From Bradysia coprophila (taxonomy: Eukaryota; Arthropoda; Insecta; Diptera; Sciaridae), in contig NW_023503493.1 in assembly GCF_014529535.1 (NCBI RefSeq), positions 16,214,001 to 16,278,000 of the forward strand: a stretch of 64,000 nt of DNA. The letters run 5' to 3'. The notes beneath the pieces were generated by a model, which saw nothing but the letters and a program-made list of their open reading frames with translations, made no database searches and was not told the origin of the DNA. The translations under genes and the position numbers were made by a program. Numbering within the stretch: the stretch's first letter is position 1; each line of letters begins with the position of its first letter. Shown piece after piece: positions 1 to 14,100 of the stretch.

Positions 1-3000
1 ACACCTCAACTTTTAAGCGATTTCCCACACGTTGGTAATTGAATTTACAGATGTGTACTAGGTGTAAATGGGTGACTTTTCCAAGAAGAAAATGAAATCT
101 GTGTTTCTCGTATTACTGAGTAAAGTGAAGCAATATTATAGAATAGTATCGTTACATGAAATTACCGCGAAAAGTGGTGCGTTTGTTTTGTCATTTCCCA
201 TATTTGTTTGATAGATAAAGCAAATCGACAGAAAAGATCTAATTTTTTTTAAATTTAAATTCCATTTGAGTTCAGTCCCACACTGAAACTCTGATTAAAT
301 TAAGAGCAAAATAATATTTGAACATTTAATGAATACAAAGTGTAAATTTAGTTAGCGCTATCGCTACTGATACACAGTAAATACGTCGAATTTTGCTTGA
401 TTTCACATTGTTCCTTAATTTCTTATCGACTCTTCTTCTGCATTGGAAAGTAAATTTAAAATGCATTTCATATCGAAGATGTTAATCGGCACCGCATATG
501 CATATACAATTTGAGTTTACAACGTGCAGTGCTGATCTAACCCAATAAAATATAAAAATCTCAGATTCAAAACACTGATAAATATGAATAAGAGCCATGT
601 GAGTAGTATGTATAATATGCAATTTGTTATTGAATGGTGTAGCGGCGGTGTGCACCAGACTCGTATTATATGGATGCCAGCGAAACAATTCAATAAACAT
701 ATAAAATTGAACGATAAATGGAAATTATAAAATAAATAAATTGCACAAAACCCACATTAAAGTGTCACCATATGTTTGTATTGTATATAAGCTATGACCC
801 TTCAACCTTACTGGTCACCCAATATTTATGCAAAGGCGTTACATTCGGTCGACATTCGGTTTAAAACAACAGATGTGCTATTAGTTATTTTGTTTTGATA
901 TTTGTGATTCTGAACCGTATGCGATATTATGGTTAAATTTAATATTCGATGTAAATATCCGCAAATGATTATTTGAAACGAATTTCGTACACTTTAATGG
1001 TGTACACGTACACGTACCATTTCCAACTGCGTTGGAGATGACTTGGTAAATTGATATAGATGTCGTCTTAAAATGTTCCATTACAACCATAGAATTCGCC
1101 GAAACTTAAAAAAAGGCTGAATGGTGTCCGTTCCGCTTATGATGACGTGTGACCCCCCAAAGCGAACATTGTACTCCACACAGGAATTTGTTGGAGTGGT
1201 AAAGGAGTGAATTACAAGAGGAGAAATTTAAAAAACTGACGTCTTTTTCATTACAACTATATTATCGGCAGCGACAGCGAAAATAGCTCTACTCTAACTC
1301 ATTTCGTCTTTTATATATTGAGAAATAAAGATTTAACAAATGAAGTAAAAGATTTCATTTTACTTTGTTGATAACAGTTTCTAATAAATCGTTCTGATAA
1401 TATGCGTCTGTTGTATCAATTTGGCTTTGCCTTTGGAACAATTTGAAAAATCAACATTAATTATCTATTGTAGCCACCAAACGAATTCTTGTGCCTGAAG
1501 GATTTTTTGGTGTATTTCAAACTCTGAATGCTACTCCAAAAAACCGTCAAAAGATCATGCAAAAGAAGATTTAATTTACTTCAGCTTGTACGCCACATCC
1601 ACAGTGCTTTTAAAATGCACCTGTCGTGTGTCAATATGTAAAAAATATCGACAGCTTGATGAATCGAGTGTAATGAATAACTGGCGGTTTGAATTTCGGA
1701 AACAATGGACACAGATTAGTCTAACAAAATGTAACTCTCTGAAGAACAGTTGTAAACTTAAATTTCAATTGATGATGTTTCAAAAATCTCTTCGACAGTA
1801 ATATGCAGCAATTTAGCTTTACAGCATTTCAAGAGAGTTAATTTAAGACTAATCAAGGTACACTGACTATGCAAATACAAGCAACCATCGGCCATCGTTG
1901 CAACATTCAATTATTCCAATATCTGTGAAATATTCAAGTAATGCTAGGAAGGGAGAATGCAGAAGAATTCTTCTCTGTAAACTATAACGGGAGGTGGGTG
2001 TTATTTTTTGTTGCAAATATTACCAAACCGACTCGCCCTAATGAAAATGCCATCAGTACAATCTCATCGTTTCATAAAATTCTCAACATTATTATTTTAG
2101 ACATATAAGTGCTACAATTCTGTGGAATTGAACGAAGTATTTATTTACGGAACATTTAACTTCTATTTCTCAACATACATTTGACCACTTCAAAGACGTT
2201 GAGCAATTTCTGCAATTAATGAAGCGTTGGTCGTTGCATAATGAAAAGGATTACGGTGACCTGCAAGATCGGTTCTGTAAAATAAATTTAACCGAAAAAT
2301 AGCTACACAAAATCGATATAATTCTAATAAATTTTGAAGTACCCAGCTCCCGAATAAGAACGGTTTTAAGATGAATCCAACACAATCTACGGTGTGGTCT
2401 TAAATGCTAACGAAACGCTAGACGCTTTTAATTGTATTTGAAAATGAGGCTTATCTTTCTCAGAAGGATAACAAATATTGGTAATAATCGTAAAGAAAAT
2501 TCTCCGCAAGCCTCAGCACCACTAATGATATATTATCATCGTTTGCTTTGGCACATATATAAACTTTGGAATTTCATTGAGAATACGAACTAGCCTAGTA
2601 GCATGGCGTTTATATATATACATATATCAATAGAGCCTTTTCCGGATAATTCGTTGAAATATTTAAACCGAATATATTCTCATTCTCCATTTAATTAGTT
2701 TTTGGTCGTAAAATCTATTAATTTATGTCAATGAGATAAGTGAGCTATAAAATACATTTCCTCTACGTACATTAATGTACATATCTTTCTAGGTCGTTTA
2801 TAGGAATTTAATAAATAATTAAATGGAATGGTGTGTATAATGTATGATATGCCGTTCGATGTGATTAAACTCACCGAATAATTAGATTGCATTGCATGAT
2901 AACGATCAAAATTTAGACTTTTATCATTTCAGGTAAATCCAATCCTATTCTAATATTCATCGTTTAGTCAAAGGCAGTTGATTCTGTAAAATTTTGATTA

Positions 3001-6000
3001 AAATTCTTAGGACTTTAGTTGCTAAGACGATGATTTGATACCTAAAGTACATAGATAGATAGTTAAACACAGATCACCTTGCGTTGCCTCACTGCCTGTA
3101 AAATGAGACTTGTGATACTAATCAAACATAAATTGTAATGTGCAAAAGGATAACAAAGGTAGAAACGTTGTACATCATTATCTTTCGTAAAACTACAACA
3201 ACATCAACATTTGTACTTTTCGGAATAAAGGATGTGTCCAATACGTAGTAGAAAAACCAAATAAGAAATAAAAACAGCATGTTTGAAAGAGGAACCCTTT
3301 TTGTATTCGAACAGGTGAAAAGGTAAACCTATTTTGGGAGAAGCATTGTTTTGGTTTGGACGTGATACAAATTTCTCGCTCTTGACATTGGAATAAGAAG
3401 AGTCGCTAAATTTTAGCTTAATGAGTTTTATCAAAAATAATTAATTTCGACATGTTTGCTCCACATTTATATAAAATCGATAGAATTAAGTGAAATTTCG
3501 CAGGTGATTTTTATAAGTATTTTTGTACGACGAAGTATCTATCGGAGACCCCAAAATATACTTCAATTATTTTCTTCATAGCGAGCGTTTTGCCATTTGT
3601 AAGCTTTACACATTCTGGCACCATGTGAACAGAACATGCAGGAACAATATTATACCACAAATTATTGAGTTTGTTGGGGAAAAGCTTATTATATATAAAA
3701 AGGCGGCGTTTTTTCATGAGTAATTTGGACTACTTTAATCAACAAATTAATGAAGCACATACACAACTTGTTGGCTTTATTGATTAGCATACGCCAATTA
3801 TAATGCCAGTTGCTTGTATACGTCCACTTTACTGAAATACCGACCAGTTCATTTAAATAATAGTGTAGCTCCCTACGTCACTCTCTCAACAAACACGCTC
3901 CACACCGATCTGTTCAAATATAAAAATTACCGAACCGAAAGGATTCAGGATTTGACCGATTTTTACGTTTTTGACGTGATAAATATATGAAATGAAATAC
4001 TTTGCCCAGTTTGGTGTATAATTTTATCGTATCGAGCCTAATACACAGTTTAGAGACTTTGCGTGTTTGTAATTGGACATATTTGAACAAGTTCTTTAGC
4101 ATTGATATTCTTGTTACACATTTCGCTATTTACCATATATTTTTTACTATGTATACAAACGTCAACGTCGGATTGTTCCTTCATTCAAATGTAGAAGTGC
4201 GGACTAATTATGGTTATTTGTAAGTTATACTCATTTGCGAAGGGATTTTAGTTGATTTAACATTATATTTTGTGGGAGTGCTGCATTTTTAACGAGCTTT
4301 AAAGCTTACAAATGTACGTCCGACGTGAGTGATTATTATTGAATCACAAAGTTTTATGTTTAGTCTTTGATCGCTTTACATTCCATCATTAGGCAACAGA
4401 CTAGAGTGCCGATTTTAAGACGTACGAAGGCGGCCAATTGAGTACCATTTGCCAACTGTGCTTAGTCTATTTAGCCAGCTGGATTAAATTTTGGCGTTAA
4501 TAGTACTTTACATGACTAGAAATAAAAGGTGAAAAGTAGAGTTTTCGTGTGAATTTTGTTGATCCGAGTCAATAGACACACGAAAACGAGACTTCATTTT
4601 TATCCCGAGTTATGTAATGGATTTTACGAGGGTGTCGAAAGTATAGCTTGAAAAGTAAGGTTTTCGCGGCATGTAGCATGTAAAAACATTTTATTCGCTG
4701 TCGAAAATACATAGATCAAAACACGTTGTTGTTACGATAACTGCATTAATGGTATACCTGACGTCTGTGAAAGGTTAACATGACATCATCAGTCTAAACT
4801 CTCATATCCTGCCTTCTCGGTTGCATACTCTGAATTATTCGTAGAATACTCTTATTAAAATGTTCTTGAGGTAAAGACATATGCACGTAGCGATGACTTT
4901 TATTGATACCGACATTGGCTATAATGAATTTAAAGCGAATAATATTCGTTAAGATGTCATCTAACACAACATTCTTTGGTGGAATCTAGGTTAGCATAAA
5001 AAATTTAATTTCATCTAAAAATGAGTACCATCCAAAACTGTCAACAGCAGTCAGTGCAATCTGCTCTGTTTAGCGTAGGTCTAGTAGATTATTATTTAAA
5101 AAAAAAGTCTGATCTTCTGTTTGAGATAAGTATCCTTCTTCACCAACAACGTAAAACGTATTGTCGCTTATCTATAATTAAGATCAATGTTGCTAAAGGT
5201 GTTGAGGGAACGCATGCCTATGTATGTTTGTGTTTAGCCAAAGCGTGACCAGATGTTTCTATACAATTTTTTGTATTTATTTATTGAGATTTATAGCTCA
5301 TGTCAATTCGAGAACAGCATGAATTGAGTGAAATTAGTAAAGTATGTAATACGAGAAAGTCTACGGCTATCAAGAGAGATAATAAAAACAAATATAAACA
5401 CAGCTGCTGCACGAGAAAGAAAAGCAAATATTTGTCCATCAAAATTAAATCATTTTAGAAAGGGGTTAGAATAATATCAACACTTTTAATCATCATATTA
5501 TCAGTGAATGTTGTTGCAATTACAATGAAACATGACAATAGTTAGCATAATTAACCTTTCAATAACGGCTTCGTCATCTGCTATCCATAACAGTGACAAA
5601 AATAAGCGGTGAGCTTTGGATCAGTTATCTCTTATAATAGGTAAATTAAGTATATTTAATATACTATATATAAACGGCTGGTCACTTGCTACAGACAGCA
5701 ACTGCAAAAATATGCAATAATTTCTGAATTATATGGCGGAATGTTTGATGAAAATATTGAAGTAGTAGATTCTGTATAAAACACAAATGAAGTAACAGAT
5801 TCATTGATTTTCTTGCGAAACGCGTGCCTTTTTAATCAACACATTCTAATAATAGTCATCTATGACAACTAATAATTAATTTAATTGCTAGATTTTATGT
5901 TAAACTTCTATTCTCATTCACCTATAAATCAAAAAATAACCATTAAAGCACCTAAGCCAAAAAAATGTAACAAAAATCAATTAAGCGATAAACCATGTAA

Positions 6001-9000
6001 CATAAATGAACATTTATCTCCAAAAAAAAAAGTTAATTAAAACATAGCTACAATGTGTACACTGCAGCAAAACACATAGATTTCGTCGAAGATACTCATC
6101 ACCATCACAACATCAAAACGAAAAAAGCCCATCATAGGTCCTCTGTTCGAAACATCCCTAAATAATTATAAAATACAGCAGCTGCTACACCGTAATAATT
6201 ATACATGATATCGATTAACCGCCTATCATAGGCCGACCCATATACATACATGCATATATATAGTATAAATACAGTGAGCTGCCATAATTTCTGACACATC
6301 CTTTATCAATGAACCTATCCCAATTCATGTTATGAAAGTCACTCACGTGACCGTGAAAACACATCCAATTGGGATACTTACCTGGTTCGCTATAGTTATT
6401 AAATTATGTCGATGTTTAGGTAATTATATCAATGGACATGCTCATGCTCATTGTTTTTACAGGAGATCTCATTGCAAATTTAATGTCCATGTCGATTGAA
6501 TACAGGTCAAGAATCTATTACGTTTCTATAAATTTTAACCTGTCGACCAAATCGTACAGCTACTAAAGTCTCAATTTTAAAATAAGAAAATTTATCGTGA
6601 AGTCAATTTAATTTAATACGCCCTGATTCTTACCTAAAATCATTATAACGAACTGGGGTAACCTTTCCTATTGTATTTTCCAATCAGAGGTTTCATTAAA
6701 AAAAAAGTTCTCTCCACCGGCATTATTCAAACACATAAATTAGATAGATAAATTATAGCAAAATAAAACGGCAAGAGATTTACCTAGCCGATAAAATTCA
6801 TCGCCAATGACCTGACCTACGCAATTGCTCTATGGAAATTGAGGTTAAGATTAAAATGACCTTTCGTAAGCGTTATTTTTACTCCAAGGCATTTTTAAAT
6901 TGAATGAAAATGTATATAAACATGGGGGGAAAAGAGTACACGGCAAGCATTATGGAGTTATTAGAGACGAAGAAAAAAGGTGTTGCAAAAGGGATGTCAC
7001 GTTATACACAGTTTTAAAAAAGAATGGGGAACATATCTTACGAAGATTATCGACGTATACCACCTAAATGTGAAGCATTTATGGTGAATTGGAATTAATT
7101 TTAGAAATTGTGCTTGACATAATCAATAAAACGGGTACCGGGGGTACCTTTAATTTGAACAATTAAGGCAAATATTTGCGTCTTCGGTTATCTGGATATA
7201 AGATGTAATCGATCAAGTGGAAGGAAGCAGTATGACGACAAAGCCATTCCACAATAACAATGTAACTGATGGGATGGTACGTGCGTTTAAATTTTCGCCT
7301 ATTAGACAACATAAAATGCGACCGAGCAATCTTTTTCAATAATAAGAATAATTATAAAACCTAACTCATTATTATCTAAAAATGTCTTCATTAATAATTG
7401 ATTATTGTAGACGAGAATAGAAAAAGGAAAATAACAATTTCGTGTAAACCCTCATCTTTTCCGTAACAAAGGAAAATTTTGTTAAATTTCGAGGTTTTAA
7501 TTACATGAAAAACAAATTGGTTGAACGTAAAATTTTAATTTATATTTTTCGGGGAAAGATTTCGGTTTTCATAAATCAGTGTCTAATTATGAAAGAAAAA
7601 AAATTAATGGAAATCATTATAGGCAATGGTGTTCTGGAACGGTTAATGTTGGGAATTTTCTTCGCTTCTTTTTTTTTGTGTGTGTAAAATATCGAGAGTT
7701 TTAAATTGTCTGTAGTACGTTGTGTTAAGGCTTAATTTAGAAGAAAAATGAAAATTACATTTTCTGGCAGGTGTTCGTTAAAACTATTCTGACCAGTACA
7801 TTTAATTTGATTAAGCGGGGGGGTTACCATAACTTTTCATATAATAACGTATACAACGTATGTTACATAATAACATTATGGAATTATGGAATTATCGGTT
7901 TGCGGTGAGGTAGACGGTTTTTCTATTGGATAAATTATATTGTGTGTCATTACGCACGCTGAGTATTTGTTACATAGTCATTATAAGTAAAACCACCATC
8001 TCTAAAGTTTATGGAGGAACCTATCCGCGAGTGTTTTTTTATATTTTAACATTGCTACAGGCAGAAGTTGTAGTTCAGAAGTTGTATTTGACAAAGCCAT
8101 AATTTAAGGTTAGAGGAAACAAACAGATTTGGTAATAGCCATCACAGCAGGGATACGAAAAAGGTAACAAATTAAGGGATAATTGACGGGGAAACTATGC
8201 AAGCAAACTATGTCCCACCTACTTCCATTGACGTACCATTTCGTTCTATAGATACACTATTCCCTTCTATTGGTCACCAATAGCACATAGCACCTGTAGA
8301 ACCTTCCGAACGCTACTGCCGAAGCGTCACACAGTCATTTATGAAGTCTCTAAAGATAACGCTGTTAACTCAGAGAAATGATAACAGATGGCGCTGGCGG
8401 CGAGGATTAGTGTTTGATATGAAATCTTCACTAGTTTTCTGTACGTTTTGCTATAAAAGCGTACGTCGTCATTGTCGATAACAGATAAGTAGCCGTTTGT
8501 AAAGATAAGATTCATCATTGTTACCGTGGATAGGTTGTTGAAATACTATTACGGTTATCTCTTGTTTAGCAATAAAGTCTTTAGTGCTCCATTTTCTAAG
8601 AAATTCAGTCAAATAATTTCAGGAAAAAGGCTCCGTTCTATCGTAATGTACTTATACTACGTTCAAGTAGAATATATTTCGAGAGTTTGTACCTAGTTGT
8701 AATCTGAACATACAAAAGACGAGTTCTGAAAGCAGACTTTCTATTCATTGAGAACTTACAGAAAACCATTTCCGACAAATAGGTTTTATCAAAATGGTTG
8801 AGCCTTAAACCGATGTCGTTATGTTATTTTTTGTCAATTAACAGTTTATCTGCTGAAAAACAAAGACCGTCTCTCATTCCATATGGCACGATGAAGCTCC
8901 CATTTCATCAGCCGGTGTTAAAGATAATATCTTTGATCCTAAACATTAGTTATCATCTCCTCGGAGTTACTTAATATTATTAATAATTAAACATTCATCC

Positions 9001-9072
9001 CCCTTTATACCTCTATATTCCCAAGAATGTATCTCATTACACAAAGACAAACATATATATTCGTACACTTAC
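1..9072. other. gene-free AT-rich region
   Basis: No open frame here exceeds about 75 codons, and none has a recognisable domain or splice pattern. A TATAAAAG sequence near 8452 followed by several GATA motifs could be a core promoter on the plus strand, but no coding exon follows it. A dispersed repeat lies at 4511-4688 (listed separately). The stretch may be one long intron of the gene whose first exon is proposed at 9073-9121, or it may be intergenic. Confidence 0.5.
4511..4688 (+). repeat. dispersed hairpin repeat, copy 1
   Basis: This segment matches 20996-21165: an inverted-repeat head (ACTAGxxATAAAAxGTGAAAAGT facing its complement around TTTTCGTG), then TTTTACATGC-type sequence and GCATGTAGCATGTAAAA at the end. 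A short reverse-oriented fragment (TTTTACATGCTACATG) lies at 39079-39094. No coding capacity is seen. It looks like a small non-autonomous mobile element. Confidence 0.6.
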
Positions 9073-9121
9073 CTTGTACAAGGATGATATAAATCACGAA
9101 GTATAGCAGCAACTTCTTCAT
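9073..9121 (-). CDS. orphan first coding exon encoding a signal peptide
   Basis: On the minus strand an ATG at 9121 opens 16 codons reading MKKLLLYFVIYIILVQ plus one base, followed at once by a strong donor, GTAAGT (9072-9067). Two lysines followed by an uninterrupted hydrophobic run is a classic secretory signal peptide, so this looks like the first coding exon of a secreted or cell-surface protein, ending in phase 1. The remaining exons are not identifiable. They may lie within 1-9060 or beyond the left edge of the window, which would imply a very long first intron. No function can be assigned, and a chance ORF is possible. Confidence 0.4.
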
Positions 9122-10590
9122 CGTTGATATGTGTTACGAACTATATAAGCGAAAACACCAACAAAGCAGAGCGTAAAGTATTTCAAATCCAAAATAACTT
9201 GATATTAATTTAGTGTTTTGTATTCGGTGTATTCGTAGATTTCGGTTTACAGTACTGGAAAATTAAGTTTTCCTCGTTTTACGTTTTAATAAAACGGTTG
9301 ATTTATGTACGTGCAAGTTATATTATATTGTACCCGATGTGGTGGTGTATCGTATGGCAAATATATTTCTGTTGTATACAAATGCGAAATGCTCAAACGT
9401 GGTTGTCGGAATTGTCGGTATTAAGTTTCATTTTCATAAGCCAACCCCATAGCGGGCTAATACATATTTCTTCATAAACACTGTCGGTTTCGACATTAAT
9501 GCACGAATTAAAATCGTAAATAAAACCTCAACACTGATGGCTACTAAATCACCGCCGTAAACATCACAATTAATCAAAATGCTAACAAAGCAAATACACA
9601 CCAAAGAAAAAATGAATTATTTTCAACACTTCTTTCCACGTGATTTAATATCCGTCATAATGTGGCCCGGTACCTTTCTTCATTTATTTATTTTTGTGTG
9701 CCTTTTTATGTGTAAATTATTAAGTCTTTTTTTCACTTATTCTTTTCCCTCTTTTCTTATTTTGAAAATTAATGGCAAAGGTAAATACGGAATTGTTTTA
9801 AAAGAAAGAAATTGTTATTGCGCCGACTGAAGCAAGATAACAATTCTTCGATTGCAGTGTATATACAAACAAGCATTGGCAAGGAAAGAGTCAACCGACA
9901 ACGTCTCTACAATTTCATTTAAACTTTTTTTCGCCGTTCCACATTTACAGTATTTTTATGAAAACCCAAAGGGTTAATTTTTCTTCTGCTCTAATTGCAT
10001 GCCTCAAATCAATTATACTATTTTTTTTTGTGATCATTTGTCAGTTCTACCGACTAACACTAATTGTACATGAGTCTCAGATAGTCATCTGTATTCTTAT
10101 AACATTTCACACAAGACTTCTCTTGACTTAAATTGATTTCCTTTGACTTTATTTTTCATGAAAAATTTCACTTCCGTGTAACCATTAAAATCGACCGCAA
10201 AATTTATTTATTTTTTTTTCTCTTTGGACCAAAACCACATACATGTGCATATGGGAACACAGCTTGAGCTAAACTAAATGTTGGATTTTGGTATACTCAC
10301 ATAGTTGGCACAAATAAAATAACAGAGTTGACGACAAAAGGCAAAACACGAAGCAGAAAAAAGAATCCTACACACATATTCGTTGCACTACACAGTATAC
10401 ACACGATTCAATGGGCACGATGTTTCCTGTATTTTCGGAAAATTGAATCGTGCGTATTATATGTTGCAATTCGGTTTTTAGTTGTATGAATGTTGTGAGT
10501 CGGTCGGTGTCGGGTTCTATGGGAAACGCGTGCCAAGTTTTCGTATTGTTTTCGGCGGGGAAGTATGGAGAAAGAGGAGAAACGGTTCAA

Positions 10591-10645
10591 CGGGGAAAGA
10601 TAGAATGGGGAAAGAAAGAATGGGGAAAGAGAGAATGGGGAAAGA
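10591..10645 (+). repeat. 15-bp tandem repeat
   Basis: Four near-copies of a purine-rich unit, approximately GAATGGGGAAAGAAA, stand head to tail. Strand asymmetry is strong (no C except at the edges). It is translated in a small ORF, but that reading is only the repeat. Confidence 0.75.
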
Positions 10646-11280
10646 CAAAAATTGAATGCAAGTGGTATTTAAAATGAAATGAGATGAGGTTCTTTATCGT
10701 CTTTATGCACGCTATGAAGAGCTATATATTAATGTAATTCGGAAAAATTTGAATTTTGAACATTATAGGCCTCATACTTCATGCATACACGTAAGATTCA
10801 CTAAAAAAGGAAAGTTGTGCATATGCACATTATAAGTGAGTCCCGATAATATTTCTGATAATTATGGAGAAATGGCCAATTGAGGCATTTTTTGAAAAAG
10901 TGTTGCAGAGAAATTTACTTCTCGGAGCAAAATATTCCGAAGTAACACTAGAAATCAATTTTGTTAGTCAAACTGAGACCCTTTAGGTTCAATTATTATT
11001 TGAAAGCCAATTACAAATAGGTTACACAATTCTGGTTTTGCTCATTATAGTTTTGCAGGTCAGGTTGACCTGTGACCTGATGCATCATTAGTTCTAACTT
11101 TGGACAGTACGATTTATCTGGATATTTTACGTTTAGCATACAGACCTGAAGCGTTCATTCTTGACCAGAATTTGACCCGGTTCCGGGGCTTAGTGAAGTA
11201 TAGAGAATCAAAGTATTACCTTTTCATGTCACCTCCATGAAAAGTTGTATACGTATCTATTGTTAAGGGTACATCTTACA

Positions 11281-11360
11281 CACTTTCGCTTGTCACCTCA
11301 CTTTGTTCGGGCTACAACGCGAAATTGCCTAAAATCAACCGTCCAAAACAGATACGTAAA
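11281..11360 (+). repeat. dispersed repeat, GAAATTGCCTAAAATCAACC family
   Basis: The core GAAATTGCCTAAAATCAACC followed by GTCCAAAACAGATACG recurs in diverged form at 21399-21440, 38426-38490 and, partly as a palindrome, at 39190-39270. The 11281 and 38426 copies also share the preceding CACTTTCGCTTGT and TTTGTTCGGGC. It is probably the end of a non-autonomous mobile element. Confidence 0.6.
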
Positions 11361-11389
11361 CAATATTGATAATTTAAATAATAGGTTTC

Positions 11390-11566
11390 TTCCATCGTAC
11401 GGTATAAACGAATTTTGACAGACCGAAAACAGCCGACAGTCATCCACAGAAGCAAACATAACCGCAACCTAAACAAATTTGTTCGTTAAAACTTCAAAGT
11501 GAGGTTAGGTTGGCTTCCATGTGGATGACGATTGACATTTTGAACTTCTTTGGAAGAAACCTATAG
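11390..11566. repeat. imperfect inverted repeat (MITE-like)
   Basis: The outer arms are ATAGGTTTCTTCCA on the left and TGGAAGAAACCTAT on the right. Inner blocks GTCATCCACA and TGTGGATGAC also pair. There is no ORF. The layout fits a short inverted-repeat transposon derivative. Confidence 0.5.
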
Positions 11567-12017
11567 TAAACTTAACTTCGACGGAAAATTGTAGTTTATC
11601 CACTCTTTGTCATCACAGTACTACCGTCGACCCAAACTCCTAAGAAGATTAACAAACTCCTTTTAAAGATTAAAATACTTAAATATCTAAGAAAATATTA
11701 TGAAGGTTGCAATTCATGACGTTGCCCGTGTCTAATGAAACTTCAAACCAAAAAAGTTCGATGTCAGTTAGATTTTTCTTAGAGTATCTTCTAAATTCGT
11801 AGCACTAGGAGATGAGACAAAGTCCTATATGAACGAAGTCTTATGGATTTCGAGCTATTTCAAAACAAACGATAGAATTTGCTATGCTAATGTAACATCC
11901 CTGATGCTCCTTGCTGGTGCGAGAGAAAAAAATAACTCCTAAGTTACCGACACCGTCCCGGCGCGTGTTAAAACGCTTTTTATGTACAATGAAAATTGGT
12001 ATTTATTTTTGTAAAAA

Positions 12018-12160
12018 GTTGAATTCTGTAGGGACGAACTAAACTCCTTTACGTTACATTTCGTAAAAGAATGAATTCCCTAGGAATGAGCTAACCACAT
12101 TTACGTTCCATTTCGTAAAAGGATGATTTGCATAGGGACCAGCAAAACGCCTTTACAGCC
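12018..12160 (+). repeat. ~58-bp minisatellite, three units
   Basis: Three tandem units each contain TTTCGTAAAAG, then ATGAATTCCCTAGG or a variant, then a GAAC/GAGC block and TTTACG. The same unit occurs as several diverged copies at 24640-24860 inside the loop of the large foldback element. Confidence 0.65.
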
Positions 12161-13768
12161 TCAATCTTAACTCAACTCAACAAAATCTTGAGTTGTTCTA
12201 AGATATTTCACATCACGTTTCAAAAAAAAAGTATATTGGCGTCTACTTCGTCGTCAACCAACATCCAGCTGGAAGAGGTGCCAGCGATGTGTACCTCATT
12301 TCTATCGGTATTTTATTATCGGTACATCTTTTATCGGTAGTTTATTATTTTTTATCGGTGGTATTTGATTTTTCTATCGGTCGAATATAATGTCCTGACG
12401 AATATGCTATTATATAGCTCTATATGCCTGTATATAGCTCAATATAGCTGTATATAGTTATATCGATGTTCCTATATGGAAACTCTCTAAGTACCATTTT
12501 TCTCACTTTATATCACTTTTACTAAAATCCAATATGGCCGCCGACGGCTATTTTGTTAGGAGACCGGAAGCAGTACTGACGCTTTACATTCAATATTGAA
12601 TACCTTTCAAACAAAAAAAAAATTAATGAAATTTGGTCAAAGTTTACTCGAGATATTGACAAAATCCTCCACGTTCACTGTACGGCCGAGTAGCCGGATG
12701 AGAGCTCACTCCAAGAGAACAAGCTCACGCTACGGTGAACCTAATTTCATAAACTTTTTTTTCCTGATTGGTACAATCAATACCTATCTAATAAAGCGAA
12801 AGTAGACGAAATTTGTTCACACCAAGGGGTCTAACTCACGAGTCGGTCATCTGATTTCTATAAACTTTTTTTTGTCGATCGGTATTGTAAATAACTTTTA
12901 TTTGACGTATCACTTACAAATGTAGCGTTTTAATGTCCGGAGATATATTCGAAAAACCGCAAAGCACTTATTCACGCCGTAAGTGTGCCTTAAATTTGAA
13001 TTTTAAGTGAACGATTCGATGAAAAAGTGAACCGAAAAATACGTTTCAACGCTTCTCTATATGAAAATGACGCTACGTTAGAAAGAACTCCGCACTCTCC
13101 ATTTTGAATTTCGACCGCACTTATGGCGTGAATTGGGCCCCAGCTCGGGAGTGGTCGATACAAAATCACTCATCTTCGAAATTAGCATTTCTTTTGACAT
13201 TACCAAACGGGGAAAAAAGAATTTTCAAAATCGGATGCGTTTTACTAAAGTTAGAGAATGGACAGAAGGAAGGACGGACATTTTTTTTCGCTGATTTGAC
13301 ATCTCTGGACAACCACAATAGGTTTCCCCTCACTCAGTGAGTACAATTCGACGTGTTACAAACGTATGCGTAAAGCTATAAGACCCCAGTACCTCGTACG
13401 GGTCTAAGAATTATATTACTTCATTTGTTTATGGTGTACATTTTGATATATTAGAGATAATTGTTATATTGGGAGTAAACCATTCGAACCATAAAGTTCG
13501 TGAGTATGGCTACTTCGTAGACTTTCGACATAAAATGTATGTGAAAATGTCAAAAGTTCACGAGACAATGGTCCCCTATACTATTAAAAGTCGTAAATGA
13601 AACAATTTTCTAATCCTGTGCAGTGTGCGCCGTGCCGTATGGGGCAAATTAAACAAAAATACACTGAATCAATCAAATGACAATGGAACTTACTCAGATC
13701 GTCCAAGACCGGGAACGTTTTTCTTTGGCTATAAATTATCCCCTACTTAATTCACTGAACCTCGACAG

Positions 13769-13925
13769 TTATGATCAGAGCGAGAAAACCGAAGACTAGT
13801 TAATTATAACTTGCCTTGGGGTACTTGTCAAAGTATTTGCTTCTCTTTCAATATGTTTCGTTGAGAGCGAGAGGACCGAAGACCAGTTTATTATAAGTTG
13901 TCAAAATATTTCTTTCTCTTTCATC
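13769..13925 (+). repeat. imperfect tandem duplication
   Basis: Two adjacent segments share GAGCGAGA, ACCGAAGAC and a following TTATAACTTG / TTATAAGTTG and TTCTCTTTCA block, so a unit of roughly 90 bp has been duplicated with indels. No coding signal. Confidence 0.5.
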
Positions 13926-13943
13926 ATAACGCTCTACTAATAT

Positions 13944-14099
13944 AGGTCCGTTCCAAGTGCAACATTGAAATGTCAAATGTCTACCACAGACGACGTAACC
14001 AAACAAAATGTATGGAAAAGCGTTGAGGTTATGGCTCTGTGGATGACGTTGGACAGTAACCTGTACTTTGCACCTGCACTTTACTTGGAACAGATCTAT
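13944..14099. mobile_element. small terminal-inverted-repeat MITE
   Basis: The left end TAGGTCCGTTCCAAGTGCA faces the right end ACTTGGAACAGATCTA as terminal inverted repeats of about 15-18 bp. The interior has no ORF. Length (~155 bp) and structure fit a non-autonomous DNA transposon. Confidence 0.55.
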
Positions 14100-14100
14100 T

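Larger units (their letters stand above)
9122..14100. other. gene-free region rich in repeats
   Basis: No supported gene. Contents seen are a 15-bp tandem repeat (10591-10645), a dispersed repeat (11281-11360), a palindrome (11390-11566), a 58-bp minisatellite (12018-12160), TATCGGT-rich and TATAGCT-rich low-complexity runs (12290-12480), a partial tandem duplication (13769-13925) and a MITE (13944-14099). Small ORFs in this stretch have low-complexity or random-looking translations. Confidence 0.6.

Noticed and set aside
10301..10377. Possible second signal-peptide exon on the minus strand (MCVGFFFLLRVLPFVVNSVI... ending at a GTGAGT)
   Set aside because: Hydrophobic run and donor are present, but the frame meets TGA at the donor if unspliced, the charge pattern is poor, and no partner exon was found.
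13104..13340. 78-codon plus-strand ORF (MNFDRTYGVNWAPAREWS...)
   Set aside because: No homology recognised, no gene context, and AT-rich repeats on both sides; the first codon called is not an ATG.
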